A DNA stretch of 64,000 nucleotides. It comes from Actinoalloteichus hoggarensis. GTDB lineage: Bacteria > Actinomycetota > Actinomycetes > Mycobacteriales > Pseudonocardiaceae. The translations under genes were made by a program, and so were the position numbers. Where the stretch lies: positions 4,278,001-4,342,000 of the forward strand of contig NZ_CP022521.1 of assembly GCF_002234535.1 (NCBI RefSeq). The letters are read 5' to 3'. The notes below the pieces were generated by a model. That model ran no database searches and was not told the origin of the DNA. It saw only the letters and a list, made by a program, of their open reading frames with translations. Below are positions 24,430 to 32,741 of this stretch, piece by piece (within the stretch, counting starts at the first letter, position 1; the number at the start of each line of letters is the position of its first letter).

Positions 24430-25457
24430 AGCCGGATCAGTCCCTTCCGCCGGACGAGCCAGATGAAGACCGGCGCGCCGAGGACGGCGAGCATGATGCC
24501 CACCTCGAAGCTGTCGGAGGACACGACTCGGCAGAGCACGTCGGCGGCCAGCAGCAGGACCGCACCGGTCAGCGCCGAGACGGGCACGATCCATCGGTAG
24601 TCCGGTCCGGTGATGGACCTGGCGAGGTGCGGGACGACCAGCCCGAGGAAGGCGATCGGCCCGCAGGCCGCGACGACGGCGCCCGTGAGCAGCGTGATCG
24701 CCGTGACGCCGACGATCCGGGTGAGTCGGATGTTCTGGCCCAGCGCCCGCGCCATGTCCTCGCCGAGCGCGAGCACGTTGAGCCCTCGGGCGTTGACCAG
24801 GGCGAGCACGATGCCCGCCAGCAGGAAGGGCGCCACCTGCCCGGAGACGGAGTACTCGCGGGCGGCGATCGAGCCGACCTGCCAGAAGCGGTAGACCTCC
24901 ATCCCGGCCCGGTTGCCCAGCACCACCGCGGCGACGAGGCCGCCGAGCAGCGCGGTGACGGCGGCACCCGCCATCGCGAGCGTCACCGGCGTGGAGCCGC
25001 CGAGCGAGCCGAGGACGAACACCACGACGCTGGCGATCAAGGCCCCGGCGAAGCCGAACCAGATGAAGTTCTCCAGGTCACGGATGCCGAACGCGACCAC
25101 GGCGAGCACGGTGGCGAAGGCGGCGCCCTGTGTCACGCCGAGGATGCCGGGGTCGGCCAGCGGGTTCCTGGTGTGGCCCTGCATCAGCGCGCCCGCAGCA
25201 CCGAGGCCCGCTCCGGCGAGCAGCCCCAGCACCGTTCGGGGCAGCCGCAGCGAGCGGACGATGTCGTCGAACTCGGTGCCTCGCGGGTCGACCAGCGCCG
25301 CCCAGACGAGGTCGAGCGGGATCGTCCGCGACCCGATCGAGACGCTCGCGGCGACCGCCAGCACCAGCGCCACGCAGAGCAGTGTCAGTCCCACCGTCCT
25401 GCGGCGCGCCCGTCCGTCGGGCACGCGGCGACGGACCGCGTCGAGTGTCGCGCTCAC
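24426..25457 (-). CDS. Iron-siderophore ABC transporter permease (FecCD family), first gene
   Basis: 343 residues from the GTG at 25457. Classic FecCD motifs are visible: LRLPRTVLGLLAGAGLGAAGALMQ, NPLADPGILGVTQGAA and GPIAFLGLVVPHLAR, with about ten hydrophobic helices. It is the first gene of a leftward two-gene operon, divergent from the binding-protein gene at 25862. An ATP-binding partner is not found in the window and must be encoded elsewhere or shared with another importer. Confidence 0.93.
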   Translation of the reverse strand: MSATLDAVRRRVPDGRARRRTVGLTLLCVALVLAVAASVSIGSRTIPLDLVWAALVDPRGTEFDDIVRSLRLPRTVLGLLAGAGLGAAGALMQGHTRNPLADPGILGVTQGAAFATVLAVVAFGIRDLENFIWFGFAGALIASVVVFVLGSLGGSTPVTLAMAGAAVTALLGGLVAAVVLGNRAGMEVYRFWQVGSIAAREYSVSGQVAPFLLAGIVLALVNARGLNVLALGEDMARALGQNIRLTRIVGVTAITLLTGAVVAACGPIAFLGLVVPHLARSITGPDYRWIVPVSALTGAVLLLAADVLCRVVSSDSFEVGIMLAVLGAPVFIWLVRRKGLIRL

Positions 25458-25594
25458 CCTGTCTCCTCACTCGGCGATCGTCCCGCGTCCCGGTCTGTCC
25501 CGCGGGCGGCCCGGTCCCGTCGTCGCGCCGTCCGCTCCGGACGTCGACGCGCCGCTTCGACGTCCGCTCTCGCACGACTGGCGACGACCGGCAC

Positions 25595-25613
25595 TGAGGC
25601 TAGCCTCACCGAC
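25595..25613 (-). promoter_or_regulatory. Weak IdeR/DmdR-like iron box, permease side
   Basis: TGAGGCTAGCCTCACC matches 12 of the first 16 positions of the IdeR consensus (TTAGGTTAGGCTAACC) and contains the perfect palindrome TGAGGCTAGCCTCA. It lies 138 bp before the permease GTG, which is far, so a long leader or a second promoter must exist if it is functional. Confidence 0.5.
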
Positions 25614-25827
25614 TCCGTCGAGGCGCGCAGGCACCTCGATCCCCGGCGCCCGACACGTCCCGAGCCGCACGCCCCGTCCCCCGCCTGCCCGCCGAGCACC
25701 GGACACCCGCCGGAAGTCCACCGCGGACGCTCGTCGGCACCGTCGTGCACCGCCTGCGGAAGGGATGCGGCGATCGTTCGAGGCACACAGGCGACGCCGA
25801 GCCGTTCCCGATCACCTCGTACCATGC

Positions 25828-25846
25828 TGAGGCAAGGCTAACCGAA
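25828..25846 (+). promoter_or_regulatory. IdeR/DmdR-type iron box before the binding-protein gene
   Basis: TGAGGCAAGGCTAACCGAA matches the 19-bp IdeR/DtxR consensus TTAGGTTAGGCTAACCTAA at 15 positions. It is 15 bp before the ATG at 25862, the expected place for iron-dependent repression. Confidence 0.75.
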
Positions 25847-25861
25847 CAAAGGACGAGTGAG

Positions 25862-26872
25862 ATGTCGAGTGCCGTGCGTCATCGCACCAGGGGGGCGGCC
25901 GTCGCCGTTCCGCTCGCGATCTGCCTGCTTCTCAGCGCATGCGGGGGCGGAGAGGAAGCCCAGACTCCCGCGCCGGAGGGCGCGAGCCAGGAGGGCTTTC
26001 CCCGGACGATCAGCCATGCCATGGGCGAGACGACGCTGGAGACGCGGCCGACGCGCGTCGCGACGCTGGACACCAGCTACATCGACGCCGCGATGGCGTT
26101 GGACCTCGACGTGGTGGCGCGGATCAACTACCACACCGCCGACGGAACGCTGCCCGGCTACCTGAAGGAGGACGAGCAGGCCCAGGCCGAGGCGGCCACC
26201 GTGATCGGCGAGATCACCGCCCCCGACGTCGAGATGCTGTGGGACGTCGAGCCCGAGCTGATCGTCTCGGCGCAGGTGCGGCACGAGGAGATCTACCCGG
26301 AACTGAGCGAGGTGGCGCCCACGGTCTTCAGCGAGACCACCGGGGCGACCTGGAAGGACAACATCCGACTCCTGGGCGAGGCGACCGGCCGGGAGGACCT
26401 CGCCGAGGAGCGCATCAGCGCCTACGAACAGCGCGCGGCGAGCATCGGCGAGGCGATCCGCGAGGAGCTGGGCCGGGACGCCACCGTGACGATGGCGCGC
26501 TTCGTCGAAGGCGAGCCGACGGTCCGGCTCTACACCAGCGCGTCCTTCCCCGGCATCATCCTGGCCGACGCGGGCCTGACCCGCCCCGAAGGCCAGGCCG
26601 ACTCGGAGGACGAGATCATGGTGAACCTCAGTCAGGAGGAGATCACCGACCTCGACGCGGACCGCATCTTCGTGTCCACCTACACGGACCCGGCCGCCGA
26701 GGCGGAGAACCCGCGGGAGCAGTTCGAGTCCAACCCGCTGTGGGGCAGGCTGACGGGCGAGATCACCACGGTCGACGACGAGGTCTGGGTCACCTCGGTG
26801 AGCCTCCAGGGCGCCGAGCAGATGCTGGACGAGCTGGCCGCCGCCTTCGGCGTGGACGACGGCAGGTCCTGA
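25862..26872 (+). CDS. Iron-siderophore substrate-binding lipoprotein
   Basis: 336 residues from the ATG at 25862. The frame continues upstream but the signal peptide fixes the start: a basic n-region, a hydrophobic stretch and the lipobox LLSAC with Cys near residue 26. Fold features of class III periplasmic binding proteins follow (RVATLDTSYIDAAMALDLDVVA; ELIVSAQVRHEEIYPELSEVAPTV; a long central helix with DNIRLLGEATGREDLAEERI). It captures a ferric siderophore outside the membrane and delivers it to the two FecCD permeases encoded divergently. Iron regulation is suggested by the box at 25828. Confidence 0.93.
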   Translation: MSSAVRHRTRGAAVAVPLAICLLLSACGGGEEAQTPAPEGASQEGFPRTISHAMGETTLETRPTRVATLDTSYIDAAMALDLDVVARINYHTADGTLPGYLKEDEQAQAEAATVIGEITAPDVEMLWDVEPELIVSAQVRHEEIYPELSEVAPTVFSETTGATWKDNIRLLGEATGREDLAEERISAYEQRAASIGEAIREELGRDATVTMARFVEGEPTVRLYTSASFPGIILADAGLTRPEGQADSEDEIMVNLSQEEITDLDADRIFVSTYTDPAAEAENPREQFESNPLWGRLTGEITTVDDEVWVTSVSLQGAEQMLDELAAAFGVDDGRS

Positions 26873-27191
26873 TCGAGGCCGACCGTCGCAGGCGCCTCGG
26901 CCGATCGGTCGCAGGCGCAGGCGGCGGGTCCGCCCTCATGGTCGCGGGCGTCCGTCGCCGCGTCCGGCCACCGCGTCCGCCACCGAGGTCCGTTCCCGGG
27001 GTCCGTTCCCGGGGTCCGTCCCCGGAGGTCGTCGCCGCGTCGGAACCCGGCACGGCCCCGAGGGAGCGACCGTCGGGCCGCCCGATCCCCGGTGAACAGC
27101 GGGTGGATCGATCGTCGAGTCACACCGGACGCTCGGATGATCGACTAGCTCCTCCGGTGCGCGAGAGACGACGGCCGCGAAGGAGACCCCG
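26873..27191. other. Intergenic with short direct repeats
   Basis: No gene is seen. A 12-base unit close to GGTCCGTTCCCG occurs three times in a row near 26990-27030. The sialidase ribosome-binding site (AAGGAG) ends the stretch. Confidence 0.5.
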
Positions 27192-28562
27192 GTGGCACGG
27201 ACACCTCTGTTCAGAACGGGAACACGACGGCACCCGCGCGGAGTCGCGCTCGCACTGGCGGGGGTGCTGGCGGCCGCCGTCTCGACCTCGGGCTCGGCGA
27301 TCGCCGCAGACGGCGCGGCCGACGTCGTGCCGCGGCCGACCGCGGCGACGAGCGAGGCTGTGATGACCCCGACCACGCCGAGCCTCGCCGAGACCGCCGC
27401 CGAGGCCGAGATCTCCGCCGCGCCCTCGCAGTCCTCTCGCATCCTCTTCGACGGCGGCGACGAGTCCTTCAACGGTCTTCGATATCACTCGTTCCGCATC
27501 CCGGCGCTGATCAGGACCAACCGCGACACCCTCATCGCCTTCGCCGAGGGACGCGCGTCGAACAACCGCGACTTCGGCAACATCAACCTGCTCTACAAGC
27601 GCTCCACGGACGACGGGGCGTCCTGGTCGGGCCTGAACGAGGTGGTCGGCCGGGGCCAGGGCACCTGGGGGAATCCGACGCCCGTGGTGGACCGCACCGA
27701 CAATCGGATCTGGCTGTTCATGAACCACCAGCCCGAGGGCAGCGGCACGGTGGACTCCTGGGACGACCGGCAGGTCTGGGTCTCCTCCAGCAGCGACGAC
27801 GGCGTGACCTGGACCGACCCGGTGAACATGTCCGACACCCTCAAGCCCCGGACGCGCGCGGACGGGTCCAGCTGGAACTGGGACGCGATCGGCCCCGGAG
27901 TGGGCATCCAGACCACGGTGCGTGATCCCGGCAGGCTCGTGATCCCCGCCCAGCACCGCAACATCTACAGCGACGACCACGGCGAGACCTGGCAGGTCGA
28001 GGTCATGCGCACCACCTCGGGCGCCCCGATGGAGGAGACCGGGGAGTCCACGATCCTCGAACTGGCCGACGGCAGCCTCTACCGCAACGATCGGCCGACC
28101 ACGGCGACGGCCGAACGTGGGAAGCGCCGCTGGGTCTCCCGCGGGTCGATCGAGAACGGCTTCACGCCGTTCGCCCCCGCGAGCTGCCTGTTGGACCCGA
28201 TCAACGAGGCGTCCACCATGCGGTACAACTCCGACGAGCCCGCCCGGCTGGCCTTCGTGAACTCGGCCAGCACCGAGACGCGCACCAGAATGCGCATCCG
28301 GATGAGTGAGGACGAGGGCCGCACCTGGGGCTACAGCAGGCCGTTCTCCGACGCCCCGCTGTCCGGGGAGAGCAGCACCTACCGGGAGGGCGGCTACTCC
28401 AGCATCGCCAAGACCGCCGACTATCACGTCGGGGCGTTGATCGAGGTGAACGAGAACACCGGCAGCAGCGCGACCTCGAACCGCTCGATCGCCTTCCGAA
28501 AGGTGAACCTGCCGTGGATCCAGGGCGGCGTCGACGAGCCGGGCTGCTCCGGCGGATTGTGA
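27192..28562 (+). CDS. Secreted exo-alpha-sialidase (GH33)
   Basis: 456 residues, GTG at 27192 with AAGGAG upstream. A Sec signal peptide occupies about residues 1-39 (cleavage near AIAADG), then a Thr/Ala-rich linker. The six-bladed propeller carries the FRIP motif (SFRIPAL near residue 99, the Arg that binds the sialate carboxylate) and four Asp boxes: STDDGASW, SSDDGVTW, SDDHGETW and SEDEGRTW. The nucleophile region near ESSTYREGGYSS is present. It would release terminal sialic acids from glycoconjugates. No transporter or catabolic nan genes are adjacent, so release may serve other enzymes or host interaction. Confidence 0.93.
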   Translation: MARTPLFRTGTRRHPRGVALALAGVLAAAVSTSGSAIAADGAADVVPRPTAATSEAVMTPTTPSLAETAAEAEISAAPSQSSRILFDGGDESFNGLRYHSFRIPALIRTNRDTLIAFAEGRASNNRDFGNINLLYKRSTDDGASWSGLNEVVGRGQGTWGNPTPVVDRTDNRIWLFMNHQPEGSGTVDSWDDRQVWVSSSSDDGVTWTDPVNMSDTLKPRTRADGSSWNWDAIGPGVGIQTTVRDPGRLVIPAQHRNIYSDDHGETWQVEVMRTTSGAPMEETGESTILELADGSLYRNDRPTTATAERGKRRWVSRGSIENGFTPFAPASCLLDPINEASTMRYNSDEPARLAFVNSASTETRTRMRIRMSEDEGRTWGYSRPFSDAPLSGESSTYREGGYSSIAKTADYHVGALIEVNENTGSSATSNRSIAFRKVNLPWIQGGVDEPGCSGGL

Positions 28563-28611
28563 GCCGGGCGCCGGGCGCCGGGCGGCGGGCGGCGGGCGGC
28601 GGGCGGCGGGC
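28563..28611. repeat. Seven tandem copies of a 7-bp unit
   Basis: Three GCCGGGC units followed by four GGCGGGC units begin immediately after the sialidase stop codon. Simple-sequence expansion; no coding role. Confidence 0.9.
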
Positions 28612-28659
28612 GGCGGATGTCCGGTGCACGGCGGTGGCGCCCGGCATAAGGTGCGCGGC

Positions 28660-29145
28660 ATGAGTGAACCCGTCCGTCCACAGTGGCTGGAGTCCGAGCG
28701 TGAAGTGCTCCTGCGCTACCTGGAGAAGATGCGCCAGGCGGTGACGCGGGCCTGCGCGGGACTCTCCGACGCGGACCTGCGGGCCCCCGGCGTCCCGTCC
28801 GGCACGAACCTGCTCGGTCTCATCCAGCACCTGACCTGGTGCGGGGAGCACTGGTTCCAACGGGTCTTCCTCGATGTCGAGATCGCGAGCGACGAGTCGA
28901 TGCGGGTCCCCGCGAGCCGGACCGCCGAGGAGGTCCTGACGGCCTACCGACAGGCCGCGGCGCGCAGCGACGAGATCGTGCGGGACTGCCCCGACCTCGC
29001 CACGCTCGCCGCCGCGGCCAACCCCGGCGAGGAGCTGCGCGTGCCGTTACGGGCCATCGTGGCGCACATGATCGAGGAGACCGGCAGGCACGCCGGCCAC
29101 GCCGACATCCTCCGGGAACAGCTGGACGGGGCGACGGGGCTCTGA
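28660..29145 (+). CDS. DinB/DUF664-family protein
   Basis: 161 residues from the ATG at 28660. It is a four-helix bundle of DinB type with candidate metal-binding His residues in LIQHLTWCGEHWF (about residues 54-66) and in the C-terminal HMIEETGRHAGHADILRE, a motif strongly diagnostic of the DUF664 branch. Many such proteins are thiol-dependent S-transferases using mycothiol or bacillithiol; that role is inferred from the superfamily. A CATAAG element 10-11 bases before the ATG could indicate a nearly leaderless message. Confidence 0.88.
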   Translation: MSEPVRPQWLESEREVLLRYLEKMRQAVTRACAGLSDADLRAPGVPSGTNLLGLIQHLTWCGEHWFQRVFLDVEIASDESMRVPASRTAEEVLTAYRQAAARSDEIVRDCPDLATLAAAANPGEELRVPLRAIVAHMIEETGRHAGHADILREQLDGATGL

Positions 29146-29385
29146 CAGCCGAGACTCCCCTGGACGAGGCGTGCGACCGTCGGACGGTCGCACGCCCGTC
29201 GTCCGCACCTGCGCCGCCGGGCCGTCCTGCGCCGCCGTCACGGCCGCGCAGGCCACGCCCGCCCGCCGTAGCAGGTCGCCGCTGTCGGGTCCGTCCTGTC
29301 GACTCCGCCGCGCGGGGCCGGTCGCCCTCGTCGCGGCCGCGTTCCCGCCGCGACGTGACGGATGCCCGCAGGGCCTCGGAGACGG

Positions 29386-30135
29386 TCAGGCCAGGAAGCC
29401 GCCGTCGATGGTGAGCACGCTGCCCGTGACGAACGACGCGCCCGGGCTCGCGAGGAAGACGATGCCCGCCGCGATCTCCTCCGGGGTGCCGAAGCGGCCC
29501 AACGCGACGGCCGCCCGTTGGCGGTCGGCGTAGTCGCCCACCGGCGGGTTCATGTCGGTGGCGACCGCGCCGACCTGCACCACGTTGACGGTGATCTCGC
29601 GTGACGCGAGGTCCTGAGCCGCGCCGCGGCTGTATCCGGTGACCGCCGCCTTCGTCGCGGCGTAGTCGGCGACGCCGGGGAATCCGGCGCGGGCGGCGAG
29701 CGTCGAGCCGACCGTGATGATGCGTCCGCCGCGCCCGAGAACCCTGGTCGCGGCCCGAATGGCGGCGACCACGCCGCCGAGGTTGACGGCGATCTGGTGA
29801 TCGAAGGCGGTCGTGTCGGCCTCGGGGTCGTCGACCCTGCCGTTGATCGACACCCCGGCGTTGTTCACCAGGACGTCCAGCCTGCCGAACTCGGTCGCCA
29901 CGGTGTCGACGAGGGCGGTGACCTGGTCCGCGTCGGACTGGTCCGCCCGATAGGCGACCGCGCGGACTCCTCGGCGCCGCAGATCGCGGACGACCTCGTC
30001 GGCCTTCTCGGCCGAGGCGGAGTAGCCGATCGCCACGTTCAGTCCCTCGTCGGCCAGTGCTCGGGCGGTGGCGGCGCCGATGCCGCGTGAACCGCCGGTG
30101 ACGAGGGCGACTCGTCCTGCCTGGTTGGTCGTCAT
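29386..30135 (-). CDS. SDR-family oxidoreductase
   Basis: 249 residues from the ATG at 30135 with GGAGG upstream. Classical short-chain dehydrogenase: cofactor motif TGGSRGIG (residues 14-21), NNAG near 93, catalytic Ser in VGSTLA, YAATK with the catalytic Tyr/Lys near 160-164, and a C-terminal IDGGF. The pattern is that of FabG-like 3-oxoacyl reductases. It is divergent from a TetR gene, with a shared operator in the 82-bp gap, so the TetR product very likely represses it. Confidence 0.93.
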   Translation of the reverse strand: MTTNQAGRVALVTGGSRGIGAATARALADEGLNVAIGYSASAEKADEVVRDLRRRGVRAVAYRADQSDADQVTALVDTVATEFGRLDVLVNNAGVSINGRVDDPEADTTAFDHQIAVNLGGVVAAIRAATRVLGRGGRIITVGSTLAARAGFPGVADYAATKAAVTGYSRGAAQDLASREITVNVVQVGAVATDMNPPVGDYADRQRAAVALGRFGTPEEIAAGIVFLASPGASFVTGSVLTIDGGFLA

Positions 30136-30152
30136 GACGCTACCTCCAGTTT

Positions 30153-30168
30153 TATACCGTTCAGTATA
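30153..30168. promoter_or_regulatory. TetR-type operator between the SDR and TetR genes
   Basis: TATAC-N6-GTATA (30153-30157 and 30164-30168) is a dyad in the divergent promoter region; on the minus strand it overlaps a GTATAAAA stretch that could be the -10 of the SDR gene. Placement predicts repression of both genes. Confidence 0.7.
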
Positions 30169-30217
30169 CAAGAGGAAGGCTATCCTATCGATCAGTACGG
30201 AAGCAGGGAGGGCACTC

Positions 30218-30883
30218 ATGGCCACCGGACGCCCCCGCGAGTTCGACGTAGGCGAACGGCTGGACCGCGCGCTCGAGGTGTTCTGGCGCCACGGATACGA
30301 GGGCGCCGGACTCGCGGAGCTGACCGAGGCGATGGGCATCAGCAGGCCGAGCCTCTACGCCGCCTACGGCAACAAGGAGTCGTTGTTCCGCAAGGCGGTG
30401 GATCGCTATCTCGACGGGCCGGCGCGCCACATCCGGGAGGCCGCCGAGGCGCCGACGGCGCGGGCCGCCGCCGAAGGCCTCCTCCGCGGCGCGGCCTCGG
30501 TCACGACCACGGGCCCCAGCCGAGGCTGCCTGGTCGTGCAGTCCGCGCTGGTCACCGGCGCCCAGGCGGACGCCGCTCGCGACGAACTCGTCTCCCGGCG
30601 TCGCGCGGGCGAACTCGGCCTCCGTGCCCGCTTCGCACAGGCCAAGGCCGACGGCGAGCTGGGGGACGACGTCGACGCCGCCGACCTCGCCCGTTATATC
30701 GCGATGATCTCCTACGGCATCTCCGTCCAGGCCGCCGACGGCGCCGAGCGTGAAGAGCTGGACCGCGCCGTGGACCTGGCCCTGCGTGCCTGGCCCGCCG
30801 CATCGACGCCTGCCGAGCCGGCCCCTGCCGAGCCGGCGCCCGTCGAGCCGAGCCCCGCCGCGCCGACGCCTGCCGAGGGATGA
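30218..30883 (+). CDS. TetR/AcrR-family regulator
   Basis: 221 residues from the ATG at 30218, GGAGG upstream. The HTH region (residues 1-60) reads GRPREFDVGERLDRALEVFWRHGYEGAGLAELTEAMGISRPSLYAAYGNKESLF, typical of TetR proteins that control SDR genes. SRGCLVVQSAL in the ligand domain is also typical of this subgroup. The C-terminus is an unusual low-complexity repeat of Pro-Ala-Glu (PAEPAPAEPAPVEP). The stop codon lies inside a perfect 25-bp tandem duplication. Confidence 0.9.
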   Translation: MATGRPREFDVGERLDRALEVFWRHGYEGAGLAELTEAMGISRPSLYAAYGNKESLFRKAVDRYLDGPARHIREAAEAPTARAAAEGLLRGAASVTTTGPSRGCLVVQSALVTGAQADAARDELVSRRRAGELGLRARFAQAKADGELGDDVDAADLARYIAMISYGISVQAADGAEREELDRAVDLALRAWPAASTPAEPAPAEPAPVEPSPAAPTPAEG

Positions 30884-30924
30884 CCTCGCGGCGCCGGACG
30901 AGGGATGACCTCGCGGCGCCGGAC
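30875..30924. repeat. Perfect 25-bp tandem duplication across the TetR stop codon
   Basis: The unit starting GAGGGATGACCTCG and ending GCGCCGGAC occurs at 30875-30899 and again at 30900-30924. The first copy contains the TGA stop of the TetR gene (30881-30883). A recent duplication is implied by the absence of differences. Confidence 0.95.
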
Positions 30925-30960
30925 GATCCGCGCCGAGCGGACGCGCCGAGCCCTCGATGC

Positions 30961-32253
30961 TCAACCGGGAAGCGTCTCCGAACCCGCTGCCGCGCCGAGT
31001 GCCGGCGGCGTCGACGGCGCGCGTTCCGCCGCGGGCACCCGCAGCGGAACGAACCAGGGGACGACGAGCAGCAGCACGGCCGCCGCCAGGAACGACGCCC
31101 GGACGTCGAAGGACTCCGAGATCAGGCCGCCCGCTGCCGCGCCGAGGCTGGTGGCGGCGAGTCCGCCGAGACGATAGACGCTGGTGATCCGCCCCAGCAG
31201 TTCCGGCGGCCCCACCTCCTGCCGGACGGAGGTGGAGGTGATGACCCAGACCAGGAAGGCCGCGTTGCCCACCACGATGACGAAGAAGATGAACACCACG
31301 CTGCGGGTGGAGATCTCCAACAGATAGGTCAGGGCCATGACGACCGGCAGCATCCGGAACATCCTCCGCCGCCCCAGCCGATGTCGCAGCCGCAGGGCCA
31401 GCATGCTGCCGAGCAGCGCCCCGAGGGACTCGCTCACCAGCAGCACCCCGTAGCCGATGGGCCCCAACGCCAGGTAGCGGGTCGCGAACAGCACGAACAC
31501 CCCCGTGACCATCCCGATCGCGAACGACACGGTGATGCCCAGCAGGGTCACCGACCGCAGCACCGGGTGCCGTGCGGTGTAGGCGAGCCCCGCACGCATG
31601 TCGGCCACCACCCCCGACCGATTCGGCCGCCGCGCCGAAGGATCGTCGAAGCGGGCCGTGGTGGAGCGGACCCCCAGGATCAGCAGCCCGGAGACGAGGA
31701 AGGTCAGCGCGTTCACGAAGAACGGCAGGCTGGGATTCCAGGAGAACAGCACGCCGCCCATGGCGGGCCCGACGAAGGAGAACCCGAGGGTCAGCGCAGC
31801 CGTGAGCCAGCTGTTGGCCTGGACGAGGGCGTCCTTGGCCACCAGCTGCGGCAGCAGGGCCTGTGCCGAACTGTCGAAGAAGGTCTGACTGGAGCCCAAG
31901 ACGATCACCACGAGCAGGACGAACCACATCGATCCGACCTCGGCGCCGACCACGACGGCGAAGGCCAGGACCGCCGCCGCCCGCACCGCGTCGGCGAGGA
32001 TCATCAGTCTGCGACGACGCATCCGATCGGCCGCCACGCCCGCGAGAAGGATGAACAGCACCGGCGGCAGCGTCATGGCGACCCGGACCACGGCCACGAC
32101 ACGGTCGTCCTGCGCGATCTCGGTGGCCAGAAGCTGGATCGCGGGCAGATACATGCCCGATCCCAATGCCGATACCCCGGTGGAGAGCAGCAGAAGAATG
32201 AAACCTCGGTTGCTCTGCAGCGCAGCCGAGGACCACGCCCGCCTGTTCGTCAT
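30961..32253 (-). CDS. MFS transporter (EntS/macrolide-exporter-like)
   Basis: 430 residues from the ATG at 32253, GAGAGA upstream. Twelve hydrophobic segments are recognisable. MFS signature parts are GVAADRMRRRRLMILADAVRAAAVLA after helix 2 and LGRRRMFRMLPVVMALTYLLE in the second half. The overall pattern (MFS_3 group) is shared by enterobactin exporter EntS and macrolide efflux proteins. The substrate is not readable. It is convergent with the TetR gene and stands alone. Confidence 0.9.
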   Translation of the reverse strand: MTNRRAWSSAALQSNRGFILLLLSTGVSALGSGMYLPAIQLLATEIAQDDRVVAVVRVAMTLPPVLFILLAGVAADRMRRRRLMILADAVRAAAVLAFAVVVGAEVGSMWFVLLVVIVLGSSQTFFDSSAQALLPQLVAKDALVQANSWLTAALTLGFSFVGPAMGGVLFSWNPSLPFFVNALTFLVSGLLILGVRSTTARFDDPSARRPNRSGVVADMRAGLAYTARHPVLRSVTLLGITVSFAIGMVTGVFVLFATRYLALGPIGYGVLLVSESLGALLGSMLALRLRHRLGRRRMFRMLPVVMALTYLLEISTRSVVFIFFVIVVGNAAFLVWVITSTSVRQEVGPPELLGRITSVYRLGGLAATSLGAAAGGLISESFDVRASFLAAAVLLLVVPWFVPLRVPAAERAPSTPPALGAAAGSETLPG

Positions 32254-32741
32254 GAATTCTCTCGCCGGTGGTTCGCAGGGGTGCTCGATGATCTTGTTAA
32301 CGGGAAGGTAACACAGCCGTCGCGGGGGCGTGACATGCCTGCGCTGATGCCCTGCCTGCCTGGTCACCGACCTCTCCGGCCTGTGGTTCGCGCCCGGACG
32401 TCGCGTCGACGAACGTCGCTCGCCGATGTCCGCCGACGATCCGACGACGTTCCTCGTGGACAGCAGAGGGAATATCGAGGACATCGCAGGGCAATTTTCT
32501 CGACGAAAAGGCGAATCGATTCCGCGCGCCGCCGCGTGGGGGTATTCGAAGGTGTTCTCCGGCGGCCCTCGTGCCGACGGATCCCAGACGGACCCCGCAT
32601 CGGGCCGCGTCCCGGGCTCGCGGAATCACCGGGCGGCGGAGTACCCGAGGCGGAACGGGGAACCCCTCGTCCGACGAGCCCCGTCGCGGCAGGTCGCCGC
32701 AGCCGTCGGCACGGCGGTCGGCAGTGGGGAGGGAGGCGTGG
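32254..32741. other. Intergenic between MFS and HAD genes
   Basis: No gene is seen. About 40 bp before the MFS start the dyad TGTTA-N9-TAACA (32295-32313) is a candidate operator. The region 32480-32570 is less GC-rich than average. Confidence 0.45.

Noticed and set aside
32571-32741. 57-codon N-terminal extension of the HAD protein
   Set aside because: Extension is Arg/Pro-rich; GGAGG and the ATG at 32742 directly precede the DxD motif.
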